Assembly: GCF_033963835.1 (NCBI RefSeq)
Contig: NZ_JAXBME010000023.1
Span: forward strand, 1-61,048
Source of the DNA: Cytobacillus sp. IB215665
GTDB taxonomy: Bacteria; Bacillota; Bacilli; Bacillales; SM2101
Direction of reading: 5' to 3'
DNA: 61,048 bases
Shown here: in pieces, positions 58,418 to 61,048 of the stretch
Layout of the letters: every line of letters starts with the position of its first letter
Position numbering within the stretch: the stretch's first letter is position 1
Made by a program: the position numbers and the translations under genes
The notes under the pieces: model-generated
What the model saw: the letters and a program-made list of their open reading frames with translations, nothing else
Told to the model about the DNA's origin: nothing
Database searches by the model: none

Positions 58418-59511
58418 AACTCTCGACCTCCAAACTCTTTTTGATTGCTTTTTTCCAAGCTTATTCTTTCCCTAATCAATGTTGCTCTACGAATATCACG
58501 CTCATGTGACCTTAATGGACCACCTGCATATTGCTGAAGAAAGCCAGGCTGTGTTACAATCATTAATTCATTTAAAATATTGCTGGATATATCTTTTATA
58601 TATCCGATATCAATGCCTAAGCGAATGTCAGACAAACATTTAGCAGCTTCATTTGTCTCAATGACGCGACTGTGTGCTAATGTACCATATGAGCGGTATA
58701 CCCTGTCTTCTAGTTGAATACCAGATGTTTTTACTAATGCTTCTCGTGCAGAGCGTTCTTGAGCAATGAGTTGTTGCACCACACTTTCTAGGTCATTCAC
58801 AATATCAGTTTCAGATTTACCAAGAGTTACTTGGTTTGATATTTGAAATATATTACCTAATGCTTCGCTACCTTCACCATATATTCCTCTAACAACTAGA
58901 CCAAGTTGATTTATTGCTGGAATAATTCTGCTCATTTGTTGGGTTAATATAAGTGCAGGTAAATGCATCATGACCGATGCCCTTAATCCAGTACCAACAT
59001 TCGTTGGACAGCTAGTCAAATACCCTTTCTGTTCATCAAACGCATAGTCTACATGTGTTTCAATCCAATCATCTAACTCATTAGCTTTTTTCAAAGCTGC
59101 ACTAAGTTGAAACCCAGGAAATAAACATTGAATTCGTATATGATCCTCTTCATTTATCATAATACTAACTTCTTCATTTTCTGATAAAATACTAGCTCCA
59201 AAAGGCGCATCCTCGGCTAATTGAGGGCTAACTAGATGCTTTTCAACAAGTACTCTTTTTTCAATAGGCTGCATTTCATTCATAGCTAATAATTCTAGCT
59301 TCCCAAAAGATTCTGGCGCTTTTTCTTCGCATACCTTTTTAAATAATTGAATGATCTTCTGCGCTTCTTCATTTGTTATGACAGTAGGAAACCATATATT
59401 TTCTATATTTCGCGCAAGTCTAATTCTACTAGAAAGTACGATATCTGATTCAGGACCATCCTCACTCATCCAAGAGCTTATTGCTTTTTGTAGAAACCGC
59501 TGAAGTGACAT
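58414..59511 (-). CDS. mcsB: McsB, protein arginine kinase
   Basis: 365 residues of the guanido-kinase fold. [16 protein letters not shown] and [20 protein letters not shown] are the nucleotide- and substrate-binding blocks. It phosphorylates arginines of damaged proteins, marking them for ClpCP, and removes CtsR from DNA on heat stress with McsA as activator. GGAGGGATAACT precedes the ATG, two bases after the mcsA stop. Confidence 0.97.
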   Translation of the reverse strand: MSLQRFLQKAISSWMSEDGPESDIVLSSRIRLARNIENIWFPTVITNEEAQKIIQLFKKVCEEKAPESFGKLELLAMNEMQPIEKRVLVEKHLVSPQLAEDAPFGASILSENEEVSIMINEEDHIRIQCLFPGFQLSAALKKANELDDWIETHVDYAFDEQKGYLTSCPTNVGTGLRASVMMHLPALILTQQMSRIIPAINQLGLVVRGIYGEGSEALGNIFQISNQVTLGKSETDIVNDLESVVQQLIAQERSAREALVKTSGIQLEDRVYRSYGTLAHSRVIETNEAAKCLSDIRLGIDIGYIKDISSNILNELMIVTQPGFLQQYAGGPLRSHERDIRRATLIRERISLEKSNQKEFGGREL

Positions 59512-59513
59512 AG

Positions 59514-60062
59514 TTATCCCTCCCCCATGTCTATCTGACTTAGACTTCGTTCTAAAGCCCTAACCTTATCACGAACTTCTGCTGCTTTTTCAAACTCCTC
59601 ACTGACTATATACTCCTGAAGTGTTTGTTTATATTGTTCAATTTGTTTACGTAAATGTATATTTCCACCTATCCTTGTCGGGATTTTTCCAGAATGAATA
59701 GTGTTTCCACTGTGAAATCTTTTGAGTATAGGAGTTAAATGATTTTTAAACGTCTTATAACATTCAGAGCATCCAAATTTACCAATGTTTAAAAATTGTG
59801 TATAAGTCATTTTACATTTTTCACATTGAATAACCTCATTTTGATGAAATGAATTACGTTGTTTTTCTTGTAGGGAAGGTTCCATATTGAGTAGTCCTGC
59901 TATTAAGTTATTAATCGAATAACCTTGATTATTTGCAAGCATAAACATTTCTCCTTTTTCCTGTGCACAATGCTCACAAACGTGGGTTTCAGCTTTTTCT
60001 CCATTTATAATTTTTGTAAAGTGCAACGTTGCTGGTCTCTTGTTACATTCTTGACATATCAA
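59514..60062 (-). CDS. mcsA: McsA, activator of the McsB kinase
   Basis: 182 residues when started at the TTG at 60062, giving the MICQEC start of the family, five bases after GAGGTGA; an earlier GTG overlaps the ribosome binding site. Two zinc fingers, each with two CxxC pairs (CQECN/CEHC and CEKC/CSEC), are followed by a UVR domain near the C-terminus ([20 protein letters not shown]). It activates McsB and protects against metal and thiol stress. Confidence 0.93.
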   Translation of the reverse strand: MICQECNKRPATLHFTKIINGEKAETHVCEHCAQEKGEMFMLANNQGYSINNLIAGLLNMEPSLQEKQRNSFHQNEVIQCEKCKMTYTQFLNIGKFGCSECYKTFKNHLTPILKRFHSGNTIHSGKIPTRIGGNIHLRKQIEQYKQTLQEYIVSEEFEKAAEVRDKVRALERSLSQIDMGEG

Positions 60063-60115
60063 TGACTTCACCTCTCCTTTCTAGATTATTAATATCATCT
60101 GAATTACTCATACCA

Positions 60116-60577
60116 TTAATTGTATTTTAGTGATGTCAACATCGCAATGAGTATTCTAGATCGTAGTTCATCTCTATCTGGAAGGCTAATATATAAGATT
60201 GATCGATCAACAGTACTCAACATGATTTTTGCTTCACGTTCAGTAATAACCTCTTCTTCAATTAATCGACCTATAATATTTTCAGCTATTGTTTGAGAGA
60301 TTCTTGGACCAATTAACGATAGCAGTTGTTCAATTAAGTGGGTATCATCATGAGACTGCACTTTCATTATTCGTATATAACCACCGCCACCGCGTTTACT
60401 TTCTACAATATAACCACGTTCCATTGTAAAACGTGTATTTATCACATAATTAATTTGAGAAGGTACACATTGAAATTTATCTGCTACTTCATTTCTTTTT
60501 ATTTCAACAATATCTTGATCATTCATTTCTAGAACGCTTTTCAAATACTGTTCAATAACATCAGATATATTTCTCAC
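60116..60577 (-). CDS. ctsR: CtsR, repressor of class III heat-shock genes
   Basis: 153 residues. A winged helix-turn-helix (about 20-65) contains FQCVPSQINYVINTRFT and the glycine-rich wing RGGGGYIRI, the heat sensor of the family. The C-terminal four-helix domain contains TEREAKIMLS and RDELRSRILIAMLTSLK. The start is GTG at 60577 behind AGGAGG. It represses its own operon at 60599-60615. Confidence 0.96.
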   Translation of the reverse strand: MRNISDVIEQYLKSVLEMNDQDIVEIKRNEVADKFQCVPSQINYVINTRFTMERGYIVESKRGGGGYIRIMKVQSHDDTHLIEQLLSLIGPRISQTIAENIIGRLIEEEVITEREAKIMLSTVDRSILYISLPDRDELRSRILIAMLTSLKYN

Positions 60578-60598
60578 TCAACCCCTCCTTTCATTGAC

Positions 60599-60615
60599 TT
60601 TGACTATATTTGACT
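60599..60615 (-). promoter_or_regulatory. CtsR operator
   Basis: Minus-strand AGTCAAA-TAT-AGTCAAA, an exact direct repeat with a three-base spacer that fits the CtsR heptad consensus, then a third partial GTCAA. It lies between the predicted transcription start and the ctsR ribosome binding site, so bound CtsR blocks initiation. Confidence 0.92.
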
Positions 60616-60623
60616 TTACTTTT

Positions 60624-60652
60624 ACTATATAGTGAATTGGAAAAAAGCGCAA
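60624..60652 (-). promoter_or_regulatory. promoter of the ctsR operon
   Basis: Minus-strand TTGCGC (60652-60647), a 17-base spacer and TATAGT (60629-60624). The predicted start, about 60617, abuts the CtsR operator. Confidence 0.6.
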
Positions 60653-60744
60653 GCGACTCGAATTAGCTAAATTAACTGCCCCATCATATACTACAAGTAT
60701 ATCCTTGCCATTTATTTAATAAATCAAAACAAGAAAAGCCTAAC

Positions 60745-60900
60745 GGCTTTACTCAAAATTTATTGCTTACATTTGAGTAACTGATGTATATGAACTGGTT
60801 TTTATAGTCTTTAGAGGAGAAAATGCCCGGAACGTTAGTTATATTCGTGTTTAGTTTTTATTATTAATAAAAACAGTTTAATACGCAAACAACAGCTGAA
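60745..60900 (+). repeat. dispersed intergenic repeat, copy E
   Basis: Interior GCTTACATTTGAGTAACTGA and GGAACGTTAGTTATATTCGTG matches copies B and F; the right end has AATACGCAAACAACAGCTG. The left end has an AAAGCC-TAAC-GGCTTT hairpin that on the minus strand is followed by TTTTCTTGTTTT and could terminate read-through from the rRNA operon. Confidence 0.75.
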
Positions 60901-60947
60901 TGCAATAATAATTAAGGCAACAGTAAATTAACTAAAAAATTGTATAT

Positions 60948-60984
60948 AAAAAAGTCAGAGGATTATATCTTCCTCTGACTTTTG
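60948..60984 (-). terminator. rRNA operon terminator
   Basis: On the minus strand AAAAGTCAGAGG pairs perfectly with CCTCTGACTTTT around a ten-base loop, followed by further T. It lies about five bases past the 5S 3' end. The stretch 60578-60988 has no gene; it holds this terminator, repeat copy E and the ctsR control region. Confidence 0.93.
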
Positions 60985-60988
60985 CATT

Positions 60989-61048
<60 letters not shown>

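Noticed and set aside
60650-60720. Palindromic ATATACT/AGTATAT sequence upstream of ctsR as a second operator
   Set aside because: Short A/T palindromes are frequent in such spacers and it does not resemble a known regulator site; the CtsR direct repeat nearby explains regulation.

Overview
The window is a contiguous block of core genes from a low-GC, endospore-forming Firmicute, almost certainly a member of the Bacillaceae. The evidence is the gene order, which follows the Bacillus subtilis origin-proximal region (ctsR to pdaB) nearly gene for gene, together with sporulation and germination genes (pdaB, kbaA, gerD, cwlD, sigH), AT-rich spacers and strong AGGAGG ribosome binding sites. The species cannot be named from the sequence alone.

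The block lies between two rRNA operons of the same orientation: the 3' end of a 5S gene at the right edge and the 5' end of a 16S gene, with tandem promoters, at the left edge. Everything except pdaB and gerD is on the minus strand, so transcription runs right to left. In that order: the CtsR-controlled stress operon (ctsR-mcsA-mcsB-clpC); radA-disA; yacL-ispD-ispF-gltX; a cysteine T-box with cysE-cysS-mrnC-rlmB-rae1; sigH-rpmG-secE; nusG; rplK-rplA; rplJ-rplL with an L10 leader and attenuator; ybxB; rpoB-rpoC; the str group (rplGB-rpsL-rpsG-fusA-tuf); the S10-spc-alpha super-operon from rpsJ to rplQ, including secY, adk, map, infA and rpoA; the ECF transporter module ecfA1-ecfA2-ecfT with truA; rplM-rpsI behind an L13 leader; then ybaK, cwlD, salA, gerD(+), kbaA, pdaB(+) and a small conserved-looking protein before the next rRNA operon.

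Together the genes build the translation and transcription machinery (about 30 ribosomal proteins, three elongation factors, IF-1, the RNA polymerase core, NusG, SecY/SecE), two aminoacyl-tRNA synthetases, cysteine and isoprenoid precursor synthesis, protein quality control, DNA-integrity signalling through c-di-AMP, and control of entry into sporulation.

The genes are ordinary; the unusual material is between them. The main observation is a family of about 100-175 bp dispersed intergenic repeats. Six copies were recognised by eye, at 763, 5913, 6281, 48730, 60745 and, inverted and truncated, 39655. One copy runs into the pdaB ribosome binding site and two occupy the place where B. subtilis carries ybaJ. 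Several 5' leaders also look structured and unexplained: the secE-nusG spacer, a hairpin between the nusG ribosome binding site and start codon, the S10, rpoA, rpoB, rpsL and tuf leaders, and a shared GTGGGAGG motif before rplK and rplA. No CRISPR array, insertion sequence, prophage, tRNA gene or broken gene was seen.
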